Shown here one piece after another: positions 32,760 to 44,669 of a DNA stretch of 64,000 nucleotides (the stretch's first letter is position 1; the number at the start of each line of letters is the position of its first letter). The notes under the pieces were generated by a model. That model was given only the letters and a program-made list of their open reading frames with translations. It was not told where the DNA came from and ran no database searches. Location: contig JAJEKB010021643.1 of NCBI GenBank assembly GCA_022393335.1, positions 124,001 to 188,000 on the forward strand, read 5' to 3'. This stretch comes from Macrotrachela quadricornifera (lineage: Eukaryota; Rotifera; Eurotatoria; Philodinida; Philodinidae). Made by a program: the position numbers and the translations under genes.

Positions 32760-33873
32760 TAATGTAGTTGTCCTCAATGCGAAGTTACTATAAATGAGGG
32801 TCATACATATTGCAAGGATTATAAAACAATATTAGTCTGGGCGTGTACTGCTTTTAACAAATCTGGTTTGTACGATAACTATTTGTAGTATCGTTAAAGA
32901 TGTAATTATTGTGCATCCGCACTTGAACAAGAATGGCAAGTGCTAAAGAAAGAGAAACAGAATGAACATATTTAGAGCAACGTCTATGATCTGAATAGAG
33001 TCGCATTAATAATTCCTGTATATAGCGTGCAGGACATGACATCGAATAAGTACGACAGTTATATAGTTGTTATGAACGATCCTTGGTAGAATATTGTACA
33101 AATAGAAAATAACAAACAAGAAGTACAAATATTCCATTTCTATCTCCCATAAATCTACTTTCTATTCATTATGGTATATGAAACATTATCATTCCGAAGG
33201 GTATATAGCAACAGACTTGAATCTAGGTATATCAACAGTGAACTACTCTTTACCTGCAGTAATAAGTATTTTATATTCCTTTGTTTGTCAGAAATTGATT
33301 TTATTATCTAATAATACGGATGATGAAACTACAATTCATGGATCTGAAAGGCATCACAAGTTAATATTCGATTCGACTTTTATAGAATTCATTAAGTTGA
33401 AGATACTGAACAACGTAAAGTCTACTATCATGCAAAAAGTCCGACAAACTACGCGTTCAAAATATAAATAGCTTGTAACTTTCATGATCGAAAAATAAAT
33501 GTATCTAGACGTTATCCAGAAAGTGTACGTGGTAGTACGATTCTAAGAGGATCAGGTTTATTAGAACATACATAAGAAGATGTACAAATTATTGCTGATA
33601 AAGGATATGTTAGTGAACAATGTAATTACTCCAAGGAAAAAACCTCATGGTGGTGAATTAACAGCTGAAGATAAAGATTTTAATCAATCTATTTCTAGTG
33701 TAAGAGCAGCTATTAAAATCTTTCAACAACGTTTTAAAAATTATGCTCTTTTAGGAAATATTTACAGAGGACCTGATGATGATATTGACAAAATCACTAC
33801 TATTGCATATGTTGTTTCTCCACTATCTAACCTTCAACTAAGTAAACATCCTATTCGTAGTCATCGATCATGA
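32760..33873 (+). pseudogene. Dead PIF/Harbinger-type (DDE_Tnp_4-like) transposase
   Basis: Coding-like sequence in several frames. A cysteine-pair segment (CSCPQCE, later RCNYCA) at about 32765-32960 has in-frame stops. At 33170-33260 there is a helix-turn-helix-like stretch (YIATDLNLGISTVN). At 33500-33873 there is the C-terminal catalytic region with IIADKGYV (second Asp), ITPRKKPHGGEL, FNQSISSVRAAIKIF and NIYRGPDDDIDKIT. The position expected to hold the catalytic Glu (RAAIE in relatives) reads RAAIK. Stops and frame changes confirm it is inactive. Terminal repeats were not found. The link between the cysteine-rich part and the transposase is an inference. Confidence 0.65.
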
Positions 33874-34066
33874 CATGTTATTTGTAGTTTTTGAATCGAT
33901 TATTTGAATGAGACTATGTCAATGGTGTTTGTTGCAGTTTCTAATAGCAAGTATGATCTACAAACATATTTAGGAAAAATTTCATAAAAACGCTTGATTA
34001 TGTTGGTAATTGAAAAGATATAATCTAAACAACAATAGATTGTGAGTACTACATAAGTGCTACCAC

Positions 34067-34165
34067 TGATTAAAAAATCATACTATTCTGATGTACTCTA
34101 GAAGCTAAATGATTAAAAAATCATACTATTCTGATGTACTCTAGAAGCTAAATGATTAAAAAATA
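34067..34165. repeat. Tandem repeat, 43-bp unit, 2.3 copies
   Basis: Units start at 34067, 34110 and 34153 with TGATTAAAAAAT. The two full units are identical, indicating recent duplication. Confidence 0.9.
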
Positions 34166-34690
34166 GTCGTACCCTCTGGCCAGACTGTTCAACCGCATAT
34201 ATGTAATGAATGAAGAGAATATTTAAGTCTAAAAATGAAAAATAAATAAAAATTCAGCATTATGAGCAATCATGGTGCGATAGATGGACATGAAATCATC
34301 GAGTTTTGAATTATTTAGATAGTATTCATTTGTCTGTTTTTATATTCGTGATATAAATAATAATGGCTATATATGATGTCGTTAACGATCAGTAATATTC
34401 GTGATGCTGGCAAATCAGATATGAAACATGTAAGAGAGTCCACAAAACAAAGGCAAAAATTTCAATAATAAGCACAGCTAAATGATACCACGTAATAAAA
34501 AGAAATTTGGTCACTTAATGTGACAAAATTAGTCAGATATGCATAAGATGAAATGCTATTACATAGTACTATCTCTATTTTTTAGAAAACTATTAAAAAA
34601 ACTTTATTGGTCGAGTTAGAAAAAAAATATATATCATTTGTAGAAGATAGTTTGAAAATAAGTATTATGATACAAAATGACAAAACAAAA

Positions 34691-34809
34691 AGCTTACGAC
34701 ACTCGGTATTCCCAGGCGGTCACCCATCCAAGTACTAACCGAGCCCGACGTTGCTTAACTTCAGTGATCGGACGAGAACTGGTGTATTCAACGTGGTATG
34801 GCCGTAAGC
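34691..34809 (-). rRNA. 5S ribosomal RNA, copy 2
   Basis: Same gene as 31903-32021, with a canonical 3' end (GTCGTAAGCT pairing with GCTTACG). The internal box A and box C are identical to copy 1. It is followed by a T-run (CTTTTTG) and preceded on the minus strand by the same conserved segment of about 55 bp (34810-34865). It lies 2.79 kb from copy 1 in the same orientation. Confidence 0.95.
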
Positions 34810-34865
34810 GACATTTACTATGTCACTTTCTATCCTGAATATTATCTCTCAGCAATCATTCTGAG

Positions 34866-36909
34866 TGTCTAATATATTTTTGCCTGTCTAAGCGTATACT
34901 AACAATAAATAATGGGTAATTAAAAGTATTGACTCGATTTGTATAATGAATATTTTCAAATCTATAAATATTCTTATAGAACTGTTTGATAGAAGAAAAT
35001 CAGAGTAAAATACACTCTTTCAAACGACTATAAATCGATCATTTTAAATCATTTAATAAGACAGTTTGAAGTTCCGAAGTGTCTGTCATATTTAGATTAC
35101 AATCAATCATTAATATTTTAATAATTAAAAATGAGATAGTAAACTACTGTTAACTTTAATATTTGGTTTGCAGGGAAAAATCTTTTTAAAACTGCTCTGT
35201 AAATTAATTAGATATCTAAAATATTAATTAAGTATAACTGATGTCTTATATAAATTGTGTCCTGGAATGAACACCATCCTGCTGAGATTCAAGAGTTTCG
35301 TCAAATATCATTATATATAATATCTCATTTTGATTGGGTTTAAATAAAGGATTACAGGATCATTAATATCCAGTTAGACACAAATTGCTGAAAGCGCGTT
35401 TAAACGCCCAAATAAAGCCAAAAATTCGGCAGTTTGTCTCTCAATGGGTAGCACGCTTCATAATAAAATGTAATATTTATGTACTAAAAAGTATTTTGTA
35501 CCTGTATTAAAAAAATTCATTGAATTACAAATATCTAAAAAAACGTTTAAATCGAATAGATATTTATGATACATCTTTTCCCAGTCAATTCTAATAAATA
35601 ACTTTTAGATCAATTGATTCATATATATTCACAAAAGGGAAAGAATTATTTTGTTTGTTATTTTATGGTTCAATCGAATCCTTAAAAATAATAAATGATA
35701 GAATAGAATTAGATATTTCAACATATCAATCTATTACAAAAAATCGAATACTCAATATTATAACGATAAATTTGAACCTGATTTTATCTGTTACAGAAAT
35801 AATCTTAATTTAGTCATTTTTTTTTATTTTTATTAAAATGTCAATGTGATTTTGATAATCGTTATGGCAAAAGATTTTTTCTTTAATAAATCTGACACAT
35901 CATCGATCTCATTATGGATGGAAATAATTCGTTAAATATATGAAGAATTTTATTTTATTTTAGAGATGTCAATAAAAAACAACATGTTTCTTATTGACTT
36001 TTCTTTGCTCTACTTATTGATTCAAAATGTTAATAAAACTCAAGATGTGAAAGATTGCGAAGCCAAAAGTTTACTGAATAAATCAGAAGATTTGGCAGTC
36101 CTGTATTGATTGACTTTATTCAATTTATTAAATAATTATTTCAGACAAATTAAAAACGTCTTATTTTTTGATACACTATATGATATTAAAAATGAAGTTA
36201 AAATCAAAAAAACTAGATCAATCAAATGAGGAAAAGAGTCATAATATTTATGCACGTTCATCTAGTAATGAGTTTATAAAAGACATTCGATTGTTAATCA
36301 TTCTAGATGAATAAGAAATTGCAGTTAGAAATAATTATATGTTGTTACTATTAAAGTTCAGTATTTATGAATAAATTCGTCTTTTAAATTCATGACTTAA
36401 ATGTAATATTTTCTAATTAACAAAGTTAATATGTCAACAGAATAGGACAGATCTTTTTTAAATAGATTGATTCAGGTACATAATATATTTAACTTTTGCC
36501 ATCAAAAAAGAAAACTATGAATTTAGATTCATTTTTTTCTCAATAATACAGCAGTTTAATTAAGTTTAGAGTGCAAAATATGCAGAAAGTACTATAAAAG
36601 AAAGCTAAGAATTTGAAAGTGAAATAGAATATATATGTGTTCATCATTTGAAACCTCATTGAATGAATTCCTTCATAGAGATAATTATTAAACAATAATA
36701 TTTTGTTTTTGATGGAAGAGAAGATGATATTATTCATTGACAAATTAGTCATAAGCCCAACGAACGAGAAGAAACTGACATCATGAAATGCAAATAAAGA
36801 TTTTATATTAATGCATCAACTGATTCAAGGTAAATATTATTTCTTTATCTCGTATTACAGTATTTAACATCACATTTGACAACAAAAATCGACAAGAAAA
36901 GGTAGATTT
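34866..36909. other. Intergenic, 2 kb
   Basis: AT-rich sequence without recognisable exons or transposon ends. An acceptor-like TATTACAG at about 36857 just upstream of the protease ATG suggests a leader intron. The minus-strand frame at 36540-36752 is low-complexity and not called. Confidence 0.4.
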
Positions 36910-38826
36910 ATGATAAAAATAAGAAGAATATTATTCTACATATTAATTTATTTATTAAATGAAAAAACAATTAATGCTCAAATTGATATCTGTACATTTA
37001 ATTCAATCAGTAATAAATTACCACCTACATGGTCTTATTCAACAGTCGAACAAGTAAAACATTGTTTTGAAAATATTCCAGTAAATAATGTTATAATGAA
37101 TGAAACAATGAAACAATTATTTAATTCATTAGATTTTTATAGTTTTTTAAGTATAGTTCGTCAAAGTAATAGTCCTTATTTTACAAATGTTAATATTCGA
37201 GACGATTTATTCAATATTGTTCATCAATTAAATATGAACATGTATAAAAATGATTATGATTTTCATATAGCTATTGTAAATACTTTTAAAAATTTAAAAG
37301 ATTTTCATACAAAATATAATGCACCAAATGGATATGCTAAATTTGAATTATTATTACCATTTATTCTAGAATATTTACCATTAACTAATCAAATAAAAAT
37401 AAAATATGCGATTAATTTATATTCTTCTATTATTGGAAATAATTTAACTAGAAATTATACTGATAAAATAGTGACAAAAATTGATGGTATTAATTCATTA
37501 GAATACCTGAAACAATTTGCTGAACAATATTCACTTATAAGTAAAGATAAAAATGTTCGATTAAATTCGGTTTTTAGAGAAGAATTTTGGTTAAGAAATC
37601 TTGCAGAATATCCATTACCATTAAAAAATAATATAACATTTACTTTTTTGGATGAAAATCAATCAACAATAACATTTCCTTATTTAATTATTATTACAAA
37701 ACAATTTAATAATCAAATAAGTTTAGAAAATGCTAATCTTAATTCTTCATCAAATTCATTTGAAAAAAGAATTGCTTTAAATTACATAATAAATTTTGAA
37801 AAATTAAATTGGTATGAAAATAAAAAAAGTAATAATTTTAATTTTATAATAGGTAATAATGAAACTTATTATTATACTCATAAATCAACAAAAACTGCAA
37901 TTATTCGATTAGGATCATTTGATGAAGAAAATTTTGATGATATTAAAAATATTTTTTTAGCAGCAACTGGAAAAACATTAATAATTGATTTAATTGGAAA
38001 TCATGGTGGTCATAGTTGTTTAGCTTATGGTTTATTAAATTATTTAGTTCCTGAATATTCTTCTCTTCATGTTTTATATGAACCAATGGATGGAAGAATA
38101 ACAAAATCATTAATAACATTTTCACAAATTTTTAGTTTTTATCCTAATTCAATATTAGATATTCGAACTGGTTTATCGTTTACAAATATGGATTGGATTC
38201 AGCCATTTATTAATTATACAAGAGGAAATTCTACAGATGAATATTCAATGAAATGGTCTATTAATTGTGATGGAGAAATATTTGGTATGGGAAAATTTTG
38301 GATTAAAAATGAAACAACTGAAAACAAATATTTTAAATCAATATATGTTCTAACTGATGGTACTTGTGGTAGTGCTTGTAGTCTTTTTTTATCTAAATTA
38401 AAATTAGCTTCAAATTTTAAAATGATTTATGGAATTGGTGGTGGTTATTATAATAATGATAATAATCTATTTGAAAGTTCAAGTTATGCTGGTGGTGGAG
38501 CATTTAATTGGAATGATATTGTTATATATTATAATCAATTAGTTACTGATAACTCATCACTAAACTATCTACCGACGAGTGCTTTTCTCAAATTGAATCT
38601 GTATGAAATATACATCAATTCACTTAATAATAATTATCCAAGAGAATTTATAAAACAACCAATTGATAGACGATTAAATAATTCAGATTATTTTAATATT
38701 GAACAATCTCTAGAAAACATTATTCAAGATGATATTCAATTCAATAGGCATACATTGACTGCTAATATCTCTTTTTACATAATCATGTGTAATATATTCT
38801 TGATTGTGTTATTTACGAAAGAGTAA
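36910..38826 (+). CDS. Secreted/GPI-anchored S41-family (CPAF-like) peptidase
   Basis: Single-exon 638-residue frame. The N-terminal hydrophobic segment (ILFYILIYLLN) followed by NAQ reads as a signal peptide cleaved near residue 23. The S41-type core is visible as IIDLIGNHGGHS (358-369) and YVLTDGTCGSACSLFLSKL (479-497), where Ser488 in GSAC is the probable nucleophile. His133 in DFHTKY is a candidate catalytic His, as in CPAF-type members. The protein has many N-glycosylation sequons and ends in a short hydrophobic tail (residues 616-635, before KE), suggesting a GPI anchor or C-terminal membrane anchor, with the enzyme acting outside the cell. The substrate is unknown. Base composition is even more AT-rich than its neighbours. 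Family-level call fairly sure; specificity unknown. Confidence 0.78.
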   Translation: MIKIRRILFYILIYLLNEKTINAQIDICTFNSISNKLPPTWSYSTVEQVKHCFENIPVNNVIMNETMKQLFNSLDFYSFLSIVRQSNSPYFTNVNIRDDLFNIVHQLNMNMYKNDYDFHIAIVNTFKNLKDFHTKYNAPNGYAKFELLLPFILEYLPLTNQIKIKYAINLYSSIIGNNLTRNYTDKIVTKIDGINSLEYLKQFAEQYSLISKDKNVRLNSVFREEFWLRNLAEYPLPLKNNITFTFLDENQSTITFPYLIIITKQFNNQISLENANLNSSSNSFEKRIALNYIINFEKLNWYENKKSNNFNFIIGNNETYYYTHKSTKTAIIRLGSFDEENFDDIKNIFLAATGKTLIIDLIGNHGGHSCLAYGLLNYLVPEYSSLHVLYEPMDGRITKSLITFSQIFSFYPNSILDIRTGLSFTNMDWIQPFINYTRGNSTDEYSMKWSINCDGEIFGMGKFWIKNETTENKYFKSIYVLTDGTCGSACSLFLSKLKLASNFKMIYGIGGGYYNNDNNLFESSSYAGGGAFNWNDIVIYYNQLVTDNSSLNYLPTSAFLKLNLYEIYINSLNNNYPREFIKQPIDRRLNNSDYFNIEQSLENIIQDDIQFNRHTLTANISFYIIMCNIFLIVLFTKE

Positions 38827-39224
38827 AATTGAGACGATTCATAAAATGGTATTATATTTTTAAGCAAAAATATTGTATTACATACATAACAAATAGGATT
38901 ACAAGAATCTTTATCTTGGAAAGTCTTTCATAATTGTCTTATGATATACTTTTGTTTCAAATAACAAGTGACCACAAGAAACTGTTTGAAAATTGAATTT
39001 TTCTTGATTACATACCATCTGTTATTGTGTACAGTTAACTAAGACTAAAGGAAATCTTTAAAGAGCTCGTTTGAATATTTTCATTCAATAATATTCGATG
39101 TTTACAAATGATCATTTGTCAAAAGAAGGATGAGAAAAAGAAATATATCCAGCATTGATTAGGACCAATTTCTCTAATAACAATAAGAAAAAACTCTGTT
39201 ATCTTTTTCTAGTTCATGTACAGA

Positions 39225-39955
39225 TATTTCACATTGGATTCAGGGTGAACATAACTCATAAAGAATTGTACTGTCGCTATTTTTGAATTTATATGACTAT
39301 ATACAAAAATTGTCTTAAGTATATTTGGAAAAAAATGATAATGTATACAAACAATTATAAAAACTAATGCATTGGGTATAATAATGATCGCACTTTGTAT
39401 CCTATTTTTTATCACTAATAGCATCTTATTAGAACAACAAAATATACTAAAAAATATCGTATAAGAAGTTCTATAATTTAAAAGAATCATCATAAAAAGA
39501 TAAAGTAGGAAGAAAAACAAATTCATCTTGTACCAAACAAAATATGACATTTTCACATAATCGAAATGTGATCGCTCAAAATTTTGTTCATTCTGTTAAC
39601 AAAAAATAAAACTATAAAATAAGGAATCCTATATAAATGGTAGCGCTTCTCACAATGCATCTTTTAATATATCTTATATTTTGAATAGGGTGGCATAAGT
39701 GATGAAAAAATAAGATACAAAAGGTGGTTATTTATATATACAATCCGTTAGTTTTTATAGTCTTTTATATGTCTTTACTTTTCATCTTTTTCTAAATGTA
39801 ACTAAAACTATTTTTGGACTTAGCTATACGTATAAGAGTTTGTCGGTGATTTCAGACACTATGTCTTGATAAAAAAATGTGTTTAAATTAAGCAGTCAAG
39901 AGAGAAGAAATTTCAAAAATACCAACAGCTCAATTCTTTATAGGAAATCCGTTAT
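39225..39955. mobile_element. Decayed fold-back MITE of the 25418-26162 family
   Basis: Carries diverged copies of the same modules: ATATTTGGAAAAAAATGATAA near 39320 and its inverse TTTTCATCTTTTTCTAAATG near 39780, AAAAATATCGTATAAGAAGTTCT near 39450, AATGCATCTTTTAATATATC near 39655, and an end-like CAACAGCTCAATTCTTTATA near 39927. The arms are only partly complementary now, so it is an old copy. The ends are approximate. Confidence 0.5.
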
Positions 39956-40261
39956 TTCATTAAATATACATGATTATTGGAATCTCCTTTTTCAAATGGC
40001 GTAAACGTAAACAACAAATTTAAAAAAAGATGAGAAAATGTTTGTTTTTTAACACATTCAAAATTTTTAATTTTTCGACCAGAAAAAGTGTCGAAAAGAA
40101 CCACGCAAGTTACATTCCTGACCTTCTTGAAACCCTCTATCGAATAATGTATAATATTTAAAAAAAAATTTTTGTTGTATTTTTATTTTGCGTGCATCTT
40201 AAATGAACAATATTTAATTTCTGAATAGTTTAAATTGTCAAATATTGACAACTGTACCAGT

Positions 40262-40910
40262 TTGATGTAATGAATGGAAAGAAAACTTTAGTGCTTTACA
40301 ACAAATTAAAACTAAATTACGGATTAGCCTTTCAATGTCCGCTCTAAGAACACTTGTAAAACTTAGCATACTATAACCAGAGGTTAGCGATGAAGGCTAT
40401 GATGCTATCGCAAAATATTTTTGTGTGTATCTAGAACAAGCAAAAGTGCCTGATATCAATATATATGTGGCACCTTCATTCTAGATTCTTTCTGTTTCTA
40501 AACAAAACCAAACGAAAGCTATAGATTTAACAGATAAGGGAACAAAAAAAGAAAAAAGTACTGAAAAATAGAAAGAACGAATTGTGCACATGTACTATTT
40601 GAGAATTCAAATTGTATATTTTCCCACACAGTGAGACGACTTTACAATGTTAGTTCTCTCTAGGGAGATGTTGATCTATGACTATCTCTAGAAGTATTGA
40701 CGCTGCTTATATCTTCATTTGCTCAATTCGGATGAAGCTACTGCTCTTTTGCTAATGTAGTCAACTTATTTGATCATAATTCTCCTAAAAGAAAATGGTT
40801 TAAATCTATGAACTTTAAATCTATCAATATCTTCTCCTGTAGATAGTATGAGTAAGTTAAGAACTGCATTACTGATTGGGTTCAGTTTGATAATGCTCAT
40901 ATCAAGCAAT
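40262..40910 (+). other. Coding-like but broken sequence, unknown
   Basis: Short plus-strand stretches look like decayed coding sequence (for example EWKENFSALQQIKTKL near 40270-40320, and a segment reading DWVQFDNAHI just before 40900). The stretch continues after the fold-back element, near 42342-42480 (KKPNVWLALNDVPNW). No family is recognised. The fold-back element may have inserted into an already decaying gene. Confidence 0.25.
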
Positions 40911-42341
40911 TAAGGATGCAACAGTGACGATTAATCGGTCGACCGGTGAATTGGTGGATCGGTAACCGACCAAACCGATTAGCCGATCAAACGGTAATCG
41001 ATCAAACCGATTAAACAGAAACCGAGCAAACCAATTGACCGATTAAAAGCATATTGGCATAACTACGGCTATTTCCAAAGACAACACAGAATTATCTATA
41101 GATCCTCAAGACCCATCATATACAAGTATTCATCGGTTCTCAACAGCTATCATACAGGGGTATCCTTGGGTCCTTAACTACTATACTATGAGGGTACCCT
41201 TGGGTCTGAAGTGCCATACTGTGGGTGTACTTTTGGGTCTTTAATTACTATACTATATGGGTACTCTTAGGTCCTCATCTGCTATACTATGGGGTATCTT
41301 TAGGTCCTCTACTTACGAATGATATTATACATTTACTTTATTAGTAACTGAGTACCTATCACAAATTACTGGTCGCTACGTCCACTTTTTTTGTAATCGA
41401 AAACCAGGCCAATCAGATGGCAGGAAATTGTAACTCGCTTATTTCAAGGATGACCGTGGAAGGTTCTATGAGGACTTTTATAGAGCATCCTTGATAACTT
41501 CAATCGGCCCGAAGAACCCTATGTTCCATTCCTATCTAATGGAGAAAAAACACCTCGAAATCTGATTGGCTGAAACTCGCTTATTTCATGGATAAGCGTG
41601 GCAGATTCTCTGAGGACTTTTGTAGAGCACCCTTGATAACCCTCAATTGACCCGAACAATCCTATGTTCCATCCCTATCTTCATTTAGATAAGGATGGAT
41701 CAAAGGGTTGTTCGGGCCAATTAGGGGTTATCAAGGGTGCTCTACAAAAGTCTCCATAGAATCTGCCACGCTTATCCATGAAATAAGCGAGTTACAGCTT
41801 CGTGCATTCTGATTAGCTGTTACAAAAGAGTTTCAGCCAATCAGATTTCGAGGTGTTTTTTCTCCATTAGATAGGAACGGAACATAGGGTTCTTCGGGCC
41901 GATTAGGGGTTATCAAGGATGCTTTACAAAAGTCCTCATAGAATGTCCCACGGTTATGCTTGAAATAAGCGAGTTACAATTTCCTGCCATCTAATTGGCC
42001 TAGTTTTCAGCTACAAAAAAAGTGGAAGTAGCGACTAGTAATTTGTGATAGGTACTCAGTTACTAATAAAGTAAATGTATAATATCATTCGTAAGTAGAG
42101 GACCTAAAGATACCCCATAGTATAGCAGATGAGGACCTAAGAGTACCCCTGTATGATAACTATTGAGAACCTATGAATACTTGTGTATGATGGGTTTGGA
42201 GGATCTATAAATAATTCCATGATGCCTTCGGAAATAGCCATGGTTAGGTCAGTATGCTTTTAATCAGTTAATCGGTTACCGTTTGGGACCGATTAATCGT
42301 CTACGGTTAACCGATTATTGATCGTCACCGTTGCATCCCTA
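40911..42341. mobile_element. Large fold-back element (1.43 kb) with hAT-like tips
   Basis: Terminal sequences TAAGGATGCAACAGTGACGA and the inverse of GTCACCGTTGCATCCCTA resemble hAT termini (TAGGGATGCAAC). Each arm of about 700 bp contains, in order, a run of ACCGATTAACCG-type words, the GGGTACCCTTGGGTCCT minisatellite, and two direct copies of a module of about 180 bp (AACTCGCTTATTTCA, then TTGATAACC). The arms meet at a short perfect palindrome near 41670-41710. No convincing 8-bp duplication was found. Non-coding. Confidence 0.7.
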
Positions 42342-43114
42342 TATCACGACGGTTGGACACAGATTAACGATGTTTACGGAGTCTTAGGGCGTACAGGGAA
42401 ATTTAGCTGGGAGGATTAAGATGATTGGTTGAACGAAGAAGCCCAATGTTTGGTTGGCGCTCAACGACGTCCCGAACTGGTTATGTCATTATTATTATTT
42501 ATTATACTTATGATCATATGAAGATTATTATCCGCTACAATTAATGCTATTTTAAAAATTGATAACTATTAAAAGATAGAAATCATGCCTCATTTTATGC
42601 ATAAGTGAAATCTCTCCTAGTTCAAGATCTTTTTTTTTATCACTGTTATGAGTTTGTTGCATTTTCTTGACTGAATATTTACTTATATAAACAAATTGAC
42701 AGAGAATTTGACAAAATCTTGTAATTTCTTTTTTCTAGCTCTTTCAAGATCTCTAATTTGAAAATAATTACTTTGATTTTATATTAAATGATACTTTAAA
42801 TATAATTAACCTATGAAGCTGACATATGTTTATTTATTGCATTATTTTTTTTATAAATTACATATTTTTTATGAAATAAATCTTTCCGTAAAACCTGTTC
42901 TTAATCTTTTTTATCTGTCAAGTAAGTAAAATTAATATTAAAAATGATATATTTTATTTTCCATTTTTTTTTTGAGTTTTGCATTTATATAAAATTAGGA
43001 TAGAAGCTTATATTAAAGTGAAAAATTAAGATTTCGAGCGTTCAAGTTTGTATGTAATAACATGGCACAATCTTATCGAATAAATTAATCGATTTGTAAA
43101 TTTATGACACAGAG
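42342..43114. other. Intergenic
   Basis: After a short coding-like remnant (to about 42480) the sequence is AT-rich and featureless. Confidence 0.35.
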
Positions 43115-43122
43115 TTCCACAT

Positions 43123-43242
43123 CAGTGGCGTAATCAGAAAAATTTTACAGATGGGATATAGGGGAAGGGCAAGCCAACGAAATAAATTTTTACAGAAGGG
43201 GTATTGTACCCTCTTGCCTCCCCTCCGGTGGTTACACCACTA
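43123..43242. mobile_element. 120-bp hAT MITE with perfect 8-bp duplication
   Basis: The ends are CAGTGGCGTAATCA (43123) and, inverted, TAGTGGTGTAACCA ending at 43242, a classic hAT terminus. They are flanked by identical TTCCACAT copies at 43115-43122 and 43243-43250. Confidence 0.88.
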
Positions 43243-43250
43243 TTCCACAT

Positions 43251-44528
43251 TCTATGTTTTCACTTCTCTTGTATTCTGCTTAGAAAAGTGCTGTAACGAT
43301 CCCGCAAGATGTAATTAGAGTAACTTTTTCAATTAGAAAACATAAAAGTCCTGATAAGGTATGACACTTTTATGTCCATGCACTTCTTTCAGAAATTATT
43401 TCTTTCGTGAGAACAAAAATAGCGAATCTTTGTAGAATCGTGATTCATAGACCCAGAGCATACTAGAATTTATTTTTTCTAGGGGATTTGTTAAATTATA
43501 GAGAACCGACTAGAATTTCTTGACTGTGTCAATATTTCGGCACACCTACAGTGTAAACATGCATGTATACACTTAGTTGAATCAATATTTTCGTGCACCC
43601 ATACTTTGGTATGCATTCATATACTCAGAAATTTTCAGAGATTTATCTCAAAATCTGGAAGGTTTTATTGAAAAATTCGAATAAATCCAAAAAAAATAAG
43701 TCCTGGTATCTGCTGGTGTAAGCGTATTTAACAAAAAATATTAGTAGTAATAAATAAGATTCATTCATTTTTGAAGTATCTCATTTGTTATTACCGAAAT
43801 TCTATCAAAATATGAAGTTTTTCAAATGTTCTCGAAAATAATGGTGCAACTGCCGCAACGACTTTTTTTCTAAAAACCCGTCGCTATCGCGCCGCTCTCG
43901 TCATGATAGTGGATGTGGTGTCCCCATGAATATGTCTGCCCTGGTCAGCGTGTGCACCATTTGTACGCGTACATACACACTTTGGTGCGCATAACATCCA
44001 AGACGCTCGGTACACGTACTTATTGTCACGCGTAGGTACGCTGCGCGCACTACTACGAACATACGCTCTTTTACCATCAATTTATTTCTCCAAGCCAATT
44101 ATGTTCTTAGATTTGACGCTATTGATTAGCGTATACCTTTTGTGCCTTTTTAAGAAAATTATTTGTCGATATCTTGCTCTTATCGGCTTCCCTTGTGTTT
44201 AAGAATGAATTTATTTAAATAAGAGAAAAAAAAATTGGCCCGTTAAAACCGAATGTTCCTTCCAAGGGACATTCTGTATCCCAACAAGAAAAAAATAGTT
44301 TTGTGTTCCCATTGTGATATAATCATAGTGAGGTTACAGAAGCTCTACTTTAATTATAGATTCTTTCATATTGTCATAGGAACCGTCTTCGGCTTTTAAG
44401 GGTTAACTTTATTGATATTTAGTTAAAAATAATTTAATAACTCTATAAAACTAATTTTATTTTAATCTAAAGTATATAGAATAGATAAAATAATTTCATT
44501 TTATTTTGAATTTATATTCCTATCAAGT
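43251..44528. other. Intergenic
   Basis: No gene was recognised. 43855-44100 is unusually GC-rich for this window and rich in ACGCGTA-like words, but has no coding or transposon signature that I can name. Confidence 0.35.
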
Positions 44529-44530
44529 TA

Positions 44531-44663
44531 AAGGAGGGGGGACTGATAAGAATAGAAATTGGGTTCCATGTAAAATTCGCTGTGTTCAACAATTATGTGT
44601 TCGGGAGTACCACAGCAAAATTTGAAAATGGGCCAATTTCTGTTCTTATCAGTTCCTGTCCTT
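44531..44663. mobile_element. Small MITE, TA-flanked
   Basis: A 133-bp element. ACTGATAAGAATAGAAATTGG near 44541 is matched by the inverse of CCAATTTCTGTTCTTATCAG at 44634-44653. The outer parts AAGGAGGGGGG and CCTGTCCTT are weakly complementary. TA lies on both sides (44529-44530 and 44664-44665). Confidence 0.6.
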
Positions 44664-44669
44664 TATTTT

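Noticed and set aside
40911..42341. 8-bp target duplication for the large fold-back (ATATCAAG / ATATCACG)
   Set aside because: The left candidate is separated from the terminal repeat by four extra bases and the match is 7 of 8, so it is not counted as evidence for hAT insertion.
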